DNA from: Gigaspora margarita
Lineage: Eukaryota; Glomeromycota; Glomeromycetes; Diversisporales; Gigasporaceae
Reading direction: 5' to 3'
NCBI GenBank assembly: GCA_009809945.1
Contig: WTPW01000063.1
Location: 459,229-523,228 of the forward strand
Length of the DNA: 64,000 nt
Below are positions 10,928 through 22,292 of the stretch, piece after piece; position 1 is the first letter of the stretch, and every line of letters begins with the position of its first letter. The position numbers were made by a program, and so were the translations under genes. The notes under the pieces are model-generated. The model saw nothing but the letters and a program-made list of their open reading frames with translations. It ran no database searches and had not been told where the DNA came from.

Positions 10928-13012
10928 ATGTCAACTTATAATAAATCTATTAGAAAAATAGCTAATAAAATGAACAGTTGATCAGATATTTCTCAAATAG
11001 CCAACAACGTTATTATACCAATTATATTTAGATGACAAACTACAGGAGGATTTTGCAAGTATTTCTTATGACTCGTTAAAAGAAATGTGTAATATGTAAT
11101 GGTAAAGATTAAAATGCAAAATTCATGTCAATGCTTAATACGTACATTAGAACAAATTTTAAAAATGAAGAAATTAAATAAGATAATATTATTAATTTTT
11201 GTTTAGAGTTCAAATAAATCCTTTAGTCAGCTCATTCTTGCAAATGTTATTGTTATGTAAAATATGTTGAAAAGGATGAATATATAGAAGTGCTCCTAAA
11301 TTATTTTGAAAAAAAATATATTTTCGTCAAATATTTCGGCATGCTACATTTTTGTTTGAAACTTTATGAAATGATTATACTATATGATTTATTTTAATGA
11401 AAAAAGTTCAGAAAGTTTCTATGAAAATAATTTCGACATCTAGGAAAGCTAATTTCAGCTGACTATATACCGTAATAAATTTTTATTAGGATGGGTAATT
11501 TGAGCACGCATATATAGATGAGCATATGGCATTCACTTATTATCAAAAATCTGCAGAAATTGGTCACGCTCATGGGGCATATAATTTAAATTGTTTATAA
11601 AAAATGGAATTGTGTTGCAAATTATGAACAAGAAGGATTTATTTATTATCTAGAGTCTGCTGAGATGGGGATGCTAGCAGTTGCAGAATGTTATCGGAAT
11701 GATGGAATACTAAAGACCTAGATAAAGCTAAATACTGGTATCAAAGGTAAATTTGAGTTTAAATTTATTTGAATGTATTGTAATATTGCAAGATCTTTAT
11801 ATATCGGTATACTGCAGATAATTTTTAATAGTTTCATATATTTAAACCATCGATTAGAGAAAAGATTTAACATCAAGTTTTATTAATCCTAATTTATTAT
11901 AAACTGCATTGTTATTAATTTACAATTTGAAATTAACAAAATTCTAAGAATAATTAACAGCTACAAACATAATTCAGGAATTGAAGTGATTTGAAAAAAA
12001 TATTGATCGAAATAAATATCAATTATCGTGGATTTCTTATAATAAATTTGAAGGTATTGAGAAAATAGATGAAGGTGGGTTCAAACTATATAACGTACTT
12101 ATTGGTGACAAAGTCAAAATTTAAATAAATCTGTTACTAAAATTACTTTATAAATCAAATAATTCAGTAAATACCATGAAGATTTTATAATAGGTATAAT
12201 TATTATTGAATATTTTACTATCGTTTATGACTTATTATTTATATACAAATCTGCAAATATTTATTATATAATAAGTTAAAAGCAAACATATTTTATATCT
12301 GCCTTAAAGATCAAACATTTTTAAAATGGTTTGGTATAGATGATATTTCCAAAGATAATATTCTCATCATGAAACTTCAAAAGGATGATTCGCAAGAATC
12401 AAGATACTATCGCAAAAATGGATGTAAAAAAATAAATTAAATTAATTCACCAAATAATTCATTCACATGATATTGTTAATCGAGATTTACATTGCGGAAA
12501 TATAATACAAGATGACTTTAAGAATGAATACATTGTCAATTTAAGATTTTCAATAACTTCTAATATTCCTTAAAATCAAATCTTGATGGAATTTATGGAA
12601 TTTTAAAATATATTGCTCCTGAAGTTCTGAACAATCAATCATATAATAAAAGAATTCAGATATTTATTCATTTGGTATAATTATCTGGAAAATTTAATAT
12701 GGCAAACCTGTAGCTTTGTGCAGAATCCAAGTTACAATCAAAATTACAATATCAGTTCCAAGTATGAGGTGGTATACGACTACCTACTCACAAAAATATA
12801 GCAATGTGCTATGTAGATTTAATGAAGAAATGTTAGCATACGGAATCAGAAAGACGACTAATAGCAAATGAAGTTTTGTAGATTGGCAAAATAACAAGAC
12901 TTTATCAAAATTATCTGAATCTAATATAACAAAATTATCTGAATCCAATATATAGAAAATGAAGATATGCATATAGGTATTGATTCACATTATAAAAGTG
13001 GTTATAAATACA
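10928..13012 (+). pseudogene. A1: decayed Sel1-repeat and kinase locus
   Basis: The start MSTYNK (family MSIYNNIF) is soon followed by an in-frame stop (KMNS-stop-SDISQIANN). About one and a half Sel1 repeats can still be read (EHMAFTYYQKSAEIGHAHGA near 11515, then AKYWYQR ending near 11746). The kinase part begins near 11961 and continues from about 12276 to 13012. Its catalytic loop reads HDIVNRDLHCGNI, with the HRD histidine replaced by Asn, and the metal-binding DLG has become NLR. The Gly-rich loop is damaged and there are many frameshifts. It cannot make an active kinase. The minus-strand ORF at 12784-12972 is its shadow. Confidence 0.85.
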
Positions 13013-14037
13013 AGTTAATTATAATTTATTAAATAAATTCTGTTATTCTTTGCAAATAAAATTAGATCTGAATATAATAGAATATTATAAAGAATCATGC
13101 GCGTTACTTATATAGGAACCCACGTTTGATATGCTAAACAAAATTGGTTCTTAATGTCAATACCAATTCTTTGTATTTTTTAGTTAATTTAATAAATTTT
13201 AACACATACATTAATAAAGATATAGAGAGCAGATTTGCCACTTTCCTTAAGCAATTACAATTATAAATATTAGATTAATTTAAGTTTTTATCATATCCGA
13301 ATATATCATTATCTATTTACCATTAGTCTAAGTTCAATTGAGTGAAATGAATAAGGATTAGAGATAAATTGAAAAGATAAAAGTTATCTTTGATTTTTTT
13401 TCAGAAAATCCGACATTAATTCTAATTATAAATCAGTAAAAAGTGATATATACTGTATATAAATTTTTGTTGCGATTACATAAAATTCAAATGCCTTAAC
13501 TATTTACCGTTCATAGGATGACAGACTATCATCTTCAATTTAAACTTAAACTTAAACTGTTTATTAAAGTACTTATTAAAAACATAACAAACCAAACATA
13601 TAATAAAGTAAGGAAAGCAATGATGTAGGGCTTTATTGTCAAAAAGTATCTTTAACTCTTATCTTTTTTAAAAAACTTGTAATTTTATTTTGTTCATTTA
13701 GAAAGTCATTACTACGTATGCATACTATATTAAAAAGACGTACTTTTGACAATAAAGTCATACAAGTCCAATATACTTAATTCTATAATTTTTTTATTAT
13801 GTATTTTAAGCTGTATAAATTATATGATTAAATTGAAAATGATATGAAAGTCGTCCTATGAAAATGTATCATAGAAATTGAATCAACTTACAAACACAAA
13901 ATTTTCAAAATCATAACATATAATCAATTCCATCGAATTTGTCAATTATTAAATTAAAGCTATTAAAGTTTTTCAAAATTTATGATTTAAAATAATAACT
14001 TGTCAGTGACTTACTTCAAATTTCTTAATGTAAGCAA
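13013..14037. other. 3' block of A1 with an inverted repeat
   Basis: Shared with the 3' flanks of the other copies. GGGCTTTATTGTCAAAAAGTA near 13627 is matched inverted by TACTTTTGACAATAAAGTC near 13740, so RNA from here could fold. No ORF. Confidence 0.55.
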
Positions 14038-14812
14038 ATTAAATTGCCCAACCGAGAGCTTTCTGCAAACATCATTTCGTAGTTTATGTCCACTTATCGA
14101 ATGTGCTTATCACTTTTTAGAACTTCCTTTGTAACATTTAAACTTGAAACTTATTAATTTTATTTTTCACAGTTTAATTGACACTATGAAAGCACAAAAA
14201 AGTGGTATTTTGATAACTTTTAAACATATAAGAAACTGTTTGAAACTTTGTATTATTATTATAGCATAGACTTTTATCTTAAGAACGATAGAACATTTCA
14301 TGTGATTATGGACAAATGGACTTATATAAAATTATTAAATTTCCGTTCCATATTTTTTCATCATTTCAAATTTATCTTTTGATAGTTATTTTTCTATTAA
14401 ATTTGCTATACATAATCGTGCAATTTTAAAGATTGAAATCGATTTAACAATGATTGAGTGATCAATGTATTTGATTAAATTGACTTTTTAGTCGACTAAA
14501 CTAATTCCTATCTATAATGTGAACCAACATTATTAACAAGGTTTGACTTTCACCTACGTAAAACCTGCAGATTTTGTATAACATTTAAACCCTCAGATAA
14601 TTTAAAATTGTTAGTAGCTAATCGACAGAGAAAAGAAATAATTACTTGTAAGGTGCTATAATCCTGATAAAAAAAATTCCAATGATATCTGATTACGAAC
14701 TTCATAAGATAAATATCTATTGTGTTATATTATGTCCTTTAGATCCACTGAGAACTCCCTCAGCATCAGGTTTACTTAGTTTCAATAAATATCATAAATA
14801 ATTAATATATCG
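14038..14812 (+). promoter_or_regulatory. Conserved upstream block of B1
   Basis: About 750 bp recurring upstream of B2 (26727-28390, split by an LTR), B3 (about 32660-33660) and in two orphan positions (about 37245-37980 and 42230-42780 plus 47515-47620). Landmarks in order: GAGAGCTTTCTGCAAA, ATTGACTTTTTAGTCGACTAA, CCAACATTATTAAC, CCTACGTAAAACCTGCAGAT, GACCTAGAGAAAA-like and ATAAGATAAATATCTATTG. TTTAGTCGACTAAA is a perfect palindrome and a candidate binding site. Activity as a promoter is inferred from position only. Confidence 0.55.
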
Positions 14813-15634
14813 AAAAGCATTGCACGCATGTTTCTTACAATTGGAATGGTCCGGTCTGATATACCGGAGTTTAATTTTATTTGATGGATGCAGATTATAT
14901 TAGTTGCGAATTATGCGAACTGAAACGGGAGATGCTCCCGGAAATAGCAAATAATTTTGCGCCGAGAGATCACCGTAAGCAGTTGAGTTTGTGCGGCTTA
15001 GCGCTGGCTGGTGGTTTCCCGCCTGCGTAACGCAGGCCGGCCGTTAATATGAACATGTGATGTGAATTGATATTCAGCAGTTATAATTATGAAAATGGCA
15101 GGTTCATTTAGCCGTGATTTATGTGCTATTGAAACTGAAACGGGATATGCTCCCGGAAATAGCAATAATATTGCGCCGGGAGATAACCGTAAGCAGCTTA
15201 GCGCTGGCCGGTGGTTTCCCGCCTGCATTTGCATAATGCAGGCCGGCCATCAGTATGAACATGTGATATTGAATATTGCTTATATAGCATTTGAGTTTGT
15301 GCGGTTTAATGCCGACCTAAACACATGATATTGATATTATGAGAATGGGCGGATTCTTTTGGGAGGGAGGGTTGGGTCGCAGATTGTGGTCTGTCGCAGT
15401 TGAGTGAGCAATCGTTACATAAGGCCCGATTGCGTTTCCCATGAATTTATCTTTGTCCTCATTGCCGCCTTTATCAAGTTAGTGATTACTGTTTATGGAA
15501 AGTCATTCAAATCATACTTGATTATCTGGACCGGACTTGTTCTGGTTTATGGTTCCACGATGCGCATCACCATGCTTAGCATCTTTTCGATCATTATACA
15601 TAGGAACCGCATAAAAATTCCGCTGACACGTGAT
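14813..15634. repeat. GC-richer inserted block with a 215-bp tandem duplication and hairpins
   Basis: Absent from the B2 upstream region, where the B flank simply continues. Two copies (about 14905-15060 and 15120-15262) share GAAACGGGAkATGCTCCCGG, then GTAAGCAG, CTTAGCGCTGG, GGTGGTTTCCCGCCTG and AGGCCGGCC. Each contains short stem-loops: GGGAGATGCTCCC, and CCTGCGTAACGCAGG or CCTGCATTTGCATAATGCAGG. The base composition is clearly richer in GC than the surroundings. The ORFs across it have no recognisable content. It runs into the N gap, so its right end is unknown. Confidence 0.6.
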
Positions 15635-16351
15635 NNNNNNNNNNNNNNNNNNNNNNNNNNNNNNNNNNNNNNNNNNNNNNNNNNNNNNNNNNNNNNNNNN
15701 NNNNNNNNNNNNNNNNNNNNNNNNNNNNNNNNNNNNNNNNNNNNNNNNNNNNNNNNNNNNNNNNNNNNNNNNNNNNNNNNNNNNNNNNNNNNNNNNNNNN
15801 NNNNNNNNNNNNNNNNNNNNNNNNNNNNNNNNNNNNNNNNNNNNNNNNNNNNNNNNNNNNNNNNNNNNNNNNNNNNNNNNNNNNNNNNNNNNNNNNNNNN
15901 NNNNNNNNNNNNNNNNNNNNNNNNNNNNNNNNNNNNNNNNNNNNNNNNNNNNNNNNNNNNNNNNNNNNNNNNNNNNNNNNNNNNNNNNNNNNNNNNNNNN
16001 NNNNNNNNNNNNNNNNNNNNNNNNNNNNNNNNNNNNNNNNNNNNNNNNNNNNNNNNNNNNNNNNNNNNNNNNNNNNNNNNNNNNNNNNNNNNNNNNNNNN
16101 NNNNNNNNNNNNNNNNNNNNNNNNNNNNNNNNNNNNNNNNNNNNNNNNNNNNNNNNNNNNNNNNNNNNNNNNNNNNNNNNNNNNNNNNNNNNNNNNNNNN
16201 NNNNNNNNNNNNNNNNNNNNNNNNNNNNNNNNNNNNNNNNNNNNNNNNNNNNNNNNNNNNNNNNNNNNNNNNNNNNNNNNNNNNNNNNNNNNNNNNNNNN
16301 NNNNNNNNNNNNNNNNNNNNNNNNNNNNNNNNNNNNNNNNNNNNNNNNNNN
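15635..16351. other. Assembly gap (717 N)
   Basis: Runs of N directly before the B1 start codon, hiding the B1 proximal promoter. Apparent ORFs through it are meaningless. Confidence 0.99.
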
Positions 16352-16357
16352 AGCAAG

Positions 16358-18425
16358 ATGTCAATTTACAACAATATATTCAAAAAGGATACAGAAAAAA
16401 TCGACAATTCCTCAGATATTAGGCAAATCACCAACAATGTTACCCAACTGTATTTAGAAGATAACAAGTCACGGAACTTTTTTAATGAAATTGTTGAAGA
16501 AATGTGTAATCTGTATAATGAAGAACGATCAAAAAACCAAGTTCCAGATTTAATCCTTGACATATTAGAACAATTTCTAATAAAGAAAAGGCAAAGCCCA
16601 AACGATATCATCAATTATTGTTTAAATAATAAAACTAATCCTATAATTCAAATCGTTCTTGCAAATTGTTATCATTATGGTAAATGGGTCGAAAAGGATG
16701 AACACAAAGCATTTGTTTATTATCAAAAATCAGCAGATATGGGGAACGCTGATGGAACATATAATGTTGGATGTTGTTATGAAGAAGAAATTGGAGTTGA
16801 AAAGGATGAACATAAGGCATTCATTTATTATCAAAAATCAGCCGAGATGGGGAACGCAAGTGGAACAAATCAAGTTGGAAATTGCTATGATGAAGGAATT
16901 GGAGTTGAAAAGGATGAACATAAAGCATTCGTTTATTATCAAAAATCAGCAGAGATGGGGGATGCGAATGGAACATATAATGTTGGATATTGTTATCATT
17001 ATGGAATTGGAGTTGAAAAGGATGAACATAAGGCATTTGTTTATTATCAAAAATCAGCAGAGATGGGGGATGCAAGTGGAACAAATCAANTTGGATATTG
17101 TTATCAACATGGAATTGGAGTTGAAACGGATGAACATAAGGCATTCGATTATTATCAAAAATCAGCAGAGATGGGGAACGCAAGTGGAACAAATCAAGTT
17201 GGATATTGTTATCATCATGGAATTGGAGTTGTAAAGGATGAACATAAGGCATTCGATTATTACAAATCAAGTTGGATATTGTTATGATGAAGGAATTGGA
17301 GTTGAAAAGGATGAACATAAGGCATTCGATAATTATCAAAAATCGGCAGAGATGGGGAACGCAGGCGGAACAAATGGTGTTGGATATTGTTATGAACATG
17401 GAATTGGAGTTGAAAAGAATGAACATAAGGCATTTGTTTATTATCAAACATCAGCAGAAATGGGGGACGCGAATGGAACAAATCAAGTTGGATATTGTTA
17501 TCATCATGGAATTGGAGTTGAAAAGAATGAACATAAGGCATTCGTTTATTATCAAAAATCAGCAGAGATGGGGGGCGCAGGTGGAACATATAATGTTGGA
17601 TATTGTTATCGTATGGGAATTGGAGTTGAAAAGGATGAATATAAGGCATTCGTTTATTATCAAAAATCTGCAGATATGGGAAACGTTAGTGGAATGTCAA
17701 AAGTTGCAGAATGTTATCGAAATGGAATTGGAGTTGAAAAGGATGAACATAGGACATTCGTTTATTATCAAAAATCAGCAGAGATGGGGGACGCAAGTGG
17801 AACAAATCAAGTTGGATATTGTTATCATCATGGAATTGGAGTTGAAAAGGATGAATGTAAGGCATTCGTTTTTTATCAAAAATCTGCAGAGATGGGGGAC
17901 GCAAGTGGAACAAATCAAGTTGGATATTGTTATCAACATGGAATTGGAGTTGAAAAGGATGAATATAAGGCTTTCGTTTATTATCAAAAATCAGCAGAGA
18001 TGGGGGACGCAGGTGGAACAAATGGTGTTGGATATTGTTATGAACATGGAATTGGAGTTGAAAAGGATGAACATAAGGCATTTGTTTATTATCAAACATC
18101 AGCAGAGATGGGGGACGCGAATGGAACAAACAGTGTTGGATATTGTTATCAACATGGAATTGGAGTTGAAAAGGATGAACATAAGGCATTCGTTTATTAT
18201 CAAAAATCTACAGAGATGGGGAACGCAGGTGGAACATATAATGTTGGATATTGTTATCGTATGGGAATTGGAGTTGGAAAGGATGAACATCAGGCATTCG
18301 CTTATTATCAAAAATCTGCAGATATGGGAGACGTTAGTGGAATGTCAAAAGTTGCAGAATGCTATCGAAATGGAATTGGAGTAACAAGGGATCTAAATAA
18401 AGCCAAATACTGGTATCAAAGGTAA
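16358..18425 (+). pseudogene. B1: Sel1-repeat protein gene with internal frameshift
   Basis: Start MSIYNNIFKKDTEKIDNSS, then about 100 residues of N-terminal helical sequence, then Sel1 repeats of 36 residues (108 bp), consensus GVGYCYxHGIGVEKDEHKAF followed by VYYQKSAEMGDAxGTN. Five full repeats and part of a sixth read in frame from 16358. Near 17263 about 35 bp are missing, between GATTATTA and CAAATCAAG, which shifts the frame and gives a stop at 17285-17287. The next eleven repeats run in the shifted frame to YWYQR-stop at 18425, about 17 in all. Sel1 repeats fold as alpha-alpha solenoids that scaffold signalling and ER proteins. The deletion falls between near-identical repeats, so it may be a real mutation or an assembly fault. 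One N at 17090. Confidence 0.85.
17367..18395. repeat. Higher-order duplication of Sel1 units, period 648 bp
   Basis: Repeats 8-11 of B1 (GVGYCYEHG, QVGYCYHHG, NVGYCYRMG, KVAECYRNG) recur as repeats 14-17, exactly 648 bp (six units) downstream. The KVAECYRNG cap, which ends the B2 array once, therefore appears twice in B1. This points to one unequal exchange of six units. Confidence 0.8.
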
Positions 18426-18827
18426 ATATAAAATTTAAATTTGAGCTAGTGTATTGAGATGTATCACAACCCAATCATAAGATCAATGAAAACAAAGTGC
18501 ATATGCTTTGGAGTTAAAATTAAATTAGAGCGATGTTCCAAAATTATTAGTAAAGTGAATTCATAAGAGTATCTTCAAGTTATAAGAAAAGATTGCTACT
18601 CCTTATCTTTGTAGTATATTAGTTGACCTGATATCTCCAGATCGGCAAATTATAATACTCATTCATTTCGTATCTGTATATATAATATGCATATAATATT
18701 TATTTAATAACTACTTTAAATCTTCGATTAGAGAAAAAGATTTAACAATAGGTATTATATCATAATTAATTTTTATAAAATGTCTTGATATTAAATTATT
18801 TACTGAATAATTTATAATAAATAATAG
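18426..18827 (+). other. Sel1-kinase spacer, probably containing an intron
   Basis: Almost identical in B2 and similar in B3. A donor-like CAAAG-GTAAAT closes the Sel1 frame and an acceptor-like AATAG precedes GTAAAAACG at 18828, but Sel1 ends in phase 2 and the kinase exon starts at codon position 2. Direct joining rebuilds AGG-TAA and stops at the same arginine as unspliced RNA. Either a small extra exon lies here or Sel1 and kinase are separate proteins. Confidence 0.5.
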
Positions 18828-20065
18828 GTAAAAACGAGTGGATACATAATTCAGAAATTAATGATGACTTGAAAAAAATATTAATAGAAATTAAATATCA
18901 AATATCTTGGATTTCTTATGATGAATTTAAAGATATTAAAGAGATAGGTAAAGGTGGATTTGCAACTGTATATCGTGCTGAATGGCTTGATAAAAGTCAG
19001 GACTTAAACAGAACTGTTGCGCTTAAATTACTTCATAAATCAAATAATTTCCACGAAGAATTTATAAGAGAGGTAATCTTTATGAAATATTATTTATTAT
19101 ATTATTCGTTATTTCATTTGTATTAATAATATTAATATATAATTCATTTTAATAATAAGTTAAAAGCATATTGTGATATTGGCCTTAGGGATCCCACATT
19201 TTTAAAATGTTTTGGTATATCAAGAGACGAAGCTTCTAAAGATTATATTCTTGTCATGGAATATGCGTCATTAGGTTGTTTGCGCCAAAATCTACATCAT
19301 ATAGTCAAAATGGAATGGAAAGATAAATTAAATCTGTTACAATGTATTGCGTCAGATCTTCAAATAATTCATTCTCATGATCTTGTTCATCGAGATTTAC
19401 ATAGTGGAAATATACTTCAAGATGACATTAAGAATGCATATATTGCAGATTTAGGACTTTCGATAACAGTTAATATTGAATTAAAATCAAAATCAGATGG
19501 AATTTGTGGCATTTTACCATACATTGCTCCTGAAGTTTTGAACAAACAACCATATACTAAAGCATCAGATATTTATTCATTTGGTATAATTATGTGGGAA
19601 ATTTTATATGGTAAACCTGTAGCCTTTGTGCAAGATTCCAAGTTACAATCTAAATTACAATATCAGTTCCAAGTATGTGATGGCTTACGACCACCTGTTC
19701 ACGAAAGTACAGCAATATGCTATTTAGATTTAATGAAGAAATGTTGGCATACAGAACCAGAAAAACGTTTAACAGCAAATGAAGTTTACGAAATTTTTTT
19801 AGAATGGCAAAATAACCAAAGTATTTTATTAGAATTATCGGAATCTGATCAAAAGTTACGAAATATAAGAAATGAAGATATACAAATAAATGTTGATTCA
19901 CTTTATAAAAGTAATTTTATTTCATTTAATAGTGCTTTTCAAGGTAATTATAATGTTTTTTTCTTTTAAAAAAAATATTAATTTATAATTTAGCATTGTT
20001 TAAATAATTCTTTTATAGATAGTAATTTGTATAAATTGGAAGTACCGGATGTTGCCGATGAATAA
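18828..20065 (+). CDS. B1 kinase: Ser/Thr-Tyr-type protein kinase, three exons
   Basis: Exons 18828-19072, 19160-19943 and 20019-20065. The introns are GTAATC...AATAAG and GTAATT...TTATAG, and all phases agree. The product is about 357 residues from the first exon seen. The Gly-rich loop is GKGGFATVY, the lysine is in VALKLL, the catalytic loop is HRDLHSGNI, the magnesium motif is DLG instead of DFG, the activation segment ends in APE, followed by SDIYSFGIIMWEI. All catalytic residues are present, so activity is likely; substrate unknown. It ends in a short acidic tail VPDVADE. No ATG precedes exon 1 (in-frame stop at 18818), so the start must be spliced in, perhaps from the Sel1 part. The family resembles TKL-like kinases expanded in arbuscular mycorrhizal fungi. 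Confidence 0.85.
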
Positions 20066-22003
20066 GTGCAATCCTCCAATTTTGGAACAGAAAATAAGGA
20101 AGAATAAGTTATGCTTTATAATTAGATTCAATAGATTCAATAGAATATTACAAACAATCATGCACATTGCTTATATAGCAACCTCACGTCTGATAATCTA
20201 AAAGTTTAAATTTCTATTTATGTCGATATAAATTCTTTGTATTTTGTATTAAATCTGTTAATTTAATAAATTTTGATCAATAAATTTTGTACGCGTAATT
20301 TTTAAATGGACTCCTATAATTTGTTATCAATAAAGATATAGTGAATAAGTTTTAGCACGTCCTAATAAATTCATTATCTACTTAACCATATAAGAATTAA
20401 GGGACAAATTGAAAGATACAAGTTGTCTTTTTTTTCAGAAAAATTGACATTCATTTAAAACAATCATTTTCTAGACATTTAATTATAAACATTAATCAGA
20501 AAAAATTTTGTTTAAATTTGTGTCTCAATTGCATAAAATGCAAATGCAATAAGTATTTAGCATTCATAGGACGACTTTTTCAATTAATTTTACATTATTT
20601 ATACTACAATTTAAAGCACTTTTCAAAAAATATATATATATATATATAGTAAAATAAGAAAAGTAGAAATATTTAATTATTGTAGGGCTTTATTGTCAAA
20701 AAGTAGCTTGAACACACTTATAGTATTGTTTTAAAAAAGTTAATAATTTATTTTATTTATTTTTGAAAAATCATTACTGTGCCAACATTATTAAAAGAGA
20801 AGAGACCTACAACTCCGTCAAACTTTTCTTTATAATTTTTTTTAGTTTATAATTTTTTTTTTCTTTTTTGAAAAAGCACTTTATAAACTTACAATAATAT
20901 AATATTAAATTGAAAAGATAGTAATCATTTGAAAGTCAGCCTACAAAATAATTGCATAGAAATTGAACCAATTTATGTGAATAACTGTATAATACACAAA
21001 CACAAATTTTCAAACAAATACTCTTCACACTACGGCGCATTTACGGAATTAAGGAAAATAAGCAGATATAGCGGAAGATGGGTTGTATGGTGGGAAGGTG
21101 GGTTAGACGTTATGTTGCTATATATTCGGGGAGCAAATAATTTTGGGATTTGTTTTGAATTGATCAATAATAACTTTAATAACTGAATACTTGGATTTGG
21201 GGACAAAATATGAAGCCAATTAAATTGACTAACTATCGATAGTCAATTTTTTTCAAAATTATGAGGTATTTACAAATGCGCTGTAATGATCCCATTGAAT
21301 TTGTCAATTATTAAATTAAGTTTATGATTTCAAATAATAAATCGTCAATGTCTTGAAATTTCATAATAAACAAATTAAATCGTCCATTCGAGAGCTTTCT
21401 ACAAATGTCTTTTCACAATGCAGGATCTTTATCACTTTTAATTTGTCTTGGAATTCTCTCAATTACGAATATGCTTTACACTTTTTTAGAAAGTGTTTTG
21501 AAACATTTACAATTTTATTTTTCGAAATTTGATTGATGCTATTAAGTATAAATAAAGTCGTTTTCCTAAATCCTTGAATCCTAGTAAAAAACATGCTTAA
21601 ATTATATTTTTTTAATCATCATAAACATAGATCTTTATCTAATTATAGAGCTATAACGAACTTTAAGATAGCCGAATATGGAATATTTTTCAATCGAATA
21701 ATTTGTGTCATCCGTGTATTATGATCTAAACTTCACAAAGTTTGGGACATTGAAATTGCTCGAAAAAAATTTTTTATTTATCATGGGTCGGATATATATT
21801 TAGCTGAGGCGACTCGAATAGAATTAGTATAGTAAACGAATTACTTGTTTCACCCGGTTTGAAGGTTGGGAAAGTCGAATAAGTTTGATTAATTTGATTA
21901 GGGTGATTCAAACCTAATGCCCAAGGTTTCTGATTTCAAATTAAATTAGTGATGTAATCATTTTAAAATCATTGCTTCGTAAACTTTATTTATTTTAATT
22001 TGT
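20066..22003. other. B1 3' block and spacer to the duplication
   Basis: Shares the 3' block of the family, with GTAGGGCTTTATTGTCAAAA at about 20684. A TA dinucleotide run lies near 20630-20648. Near 21380 a short match to the start of the conserved upstream block appears (CGAGAGCTTTCTACAAA) but the rest is missing. The ORF at 20929-21186 has no domain and is not supported. Confidence 0.5.
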
Positions 22004-22202
22004 AGGCTTATTTATATATTAAGGATCTTCGAATAACGTCTATTTCATTTTCTGATTTCATAATTTCAAAACAGAATTAGGACTTTTTAAACCCCTACTT
22101 GTTTTTGAAATAAGTTAACTTTGAATCACCCTATTTATTTAATTTATTTGATTTATCTGATTTATCTAATTTAATTATTTTATCTATTAGCCGCATTTAT
22201 CT

Positions 22203-22292
22203 AATTAATAGAATTAGTTTAATTAATCGAATTAGTATAATTTATCGAATTAGTTTAATTTATCAAATTAGTTTAATTAATCGAATTATTTT
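22203..22292. repeat. 18-bp VNTR, 5 units (copy 2)
   Basis: Same CGAATTAGTTTAATTTAT unit as in copy 1, with five units instead of nine. Confidence 0.82.

Larger units (their letters stand above)
9594..22003. repeat. Tandem segmental duplication, copy 1 (A1+B1)
   Basis: From TAGGCTTATTTATATATTAA at about 9594 the sequence repeats from about 22004 with high identity through the VNTR, the A upstream region, the A pseudogene, the spacer, the B upstream block and the B gene. The offset is 12.4 kb at the left and 12.2 kb at the B start codon. The difference comes from insertions particular to one copy: a MULE MITE and a solo LTR in copy 2, and a GC-richer block plus the N gap in copy 1. Confidence 0.85.

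Noticed and set aside
15404..16357. Upstream extension of the B1 Sel1 frame through the gap
   Set aside because: It is open only because N codons are not stops. The family start MSIYNN is at 16358.
16659..18384. Long ORFs in other frames and antisense over the B1 Sel1 array
   Set aside because: The 108-bp unit is a multiple of three, so any frame free of stops in one unit stays open. The peptides (LELKRMNIRHSFIIKN or PFQLQFHVDNNIQ types) are mechanical repeats of the wrong frame.
18869..19126. Kinase start at a TTG codon
   Set aside because: The frame runs upstream to a splice acceptor at 18827, and the first exon ends at a good donor at 19073. A TTG start is not needed.
20929..21186. 85-aa ORF after B1
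   Set aside because: No domain, and the matching regions of the other loci are not open.
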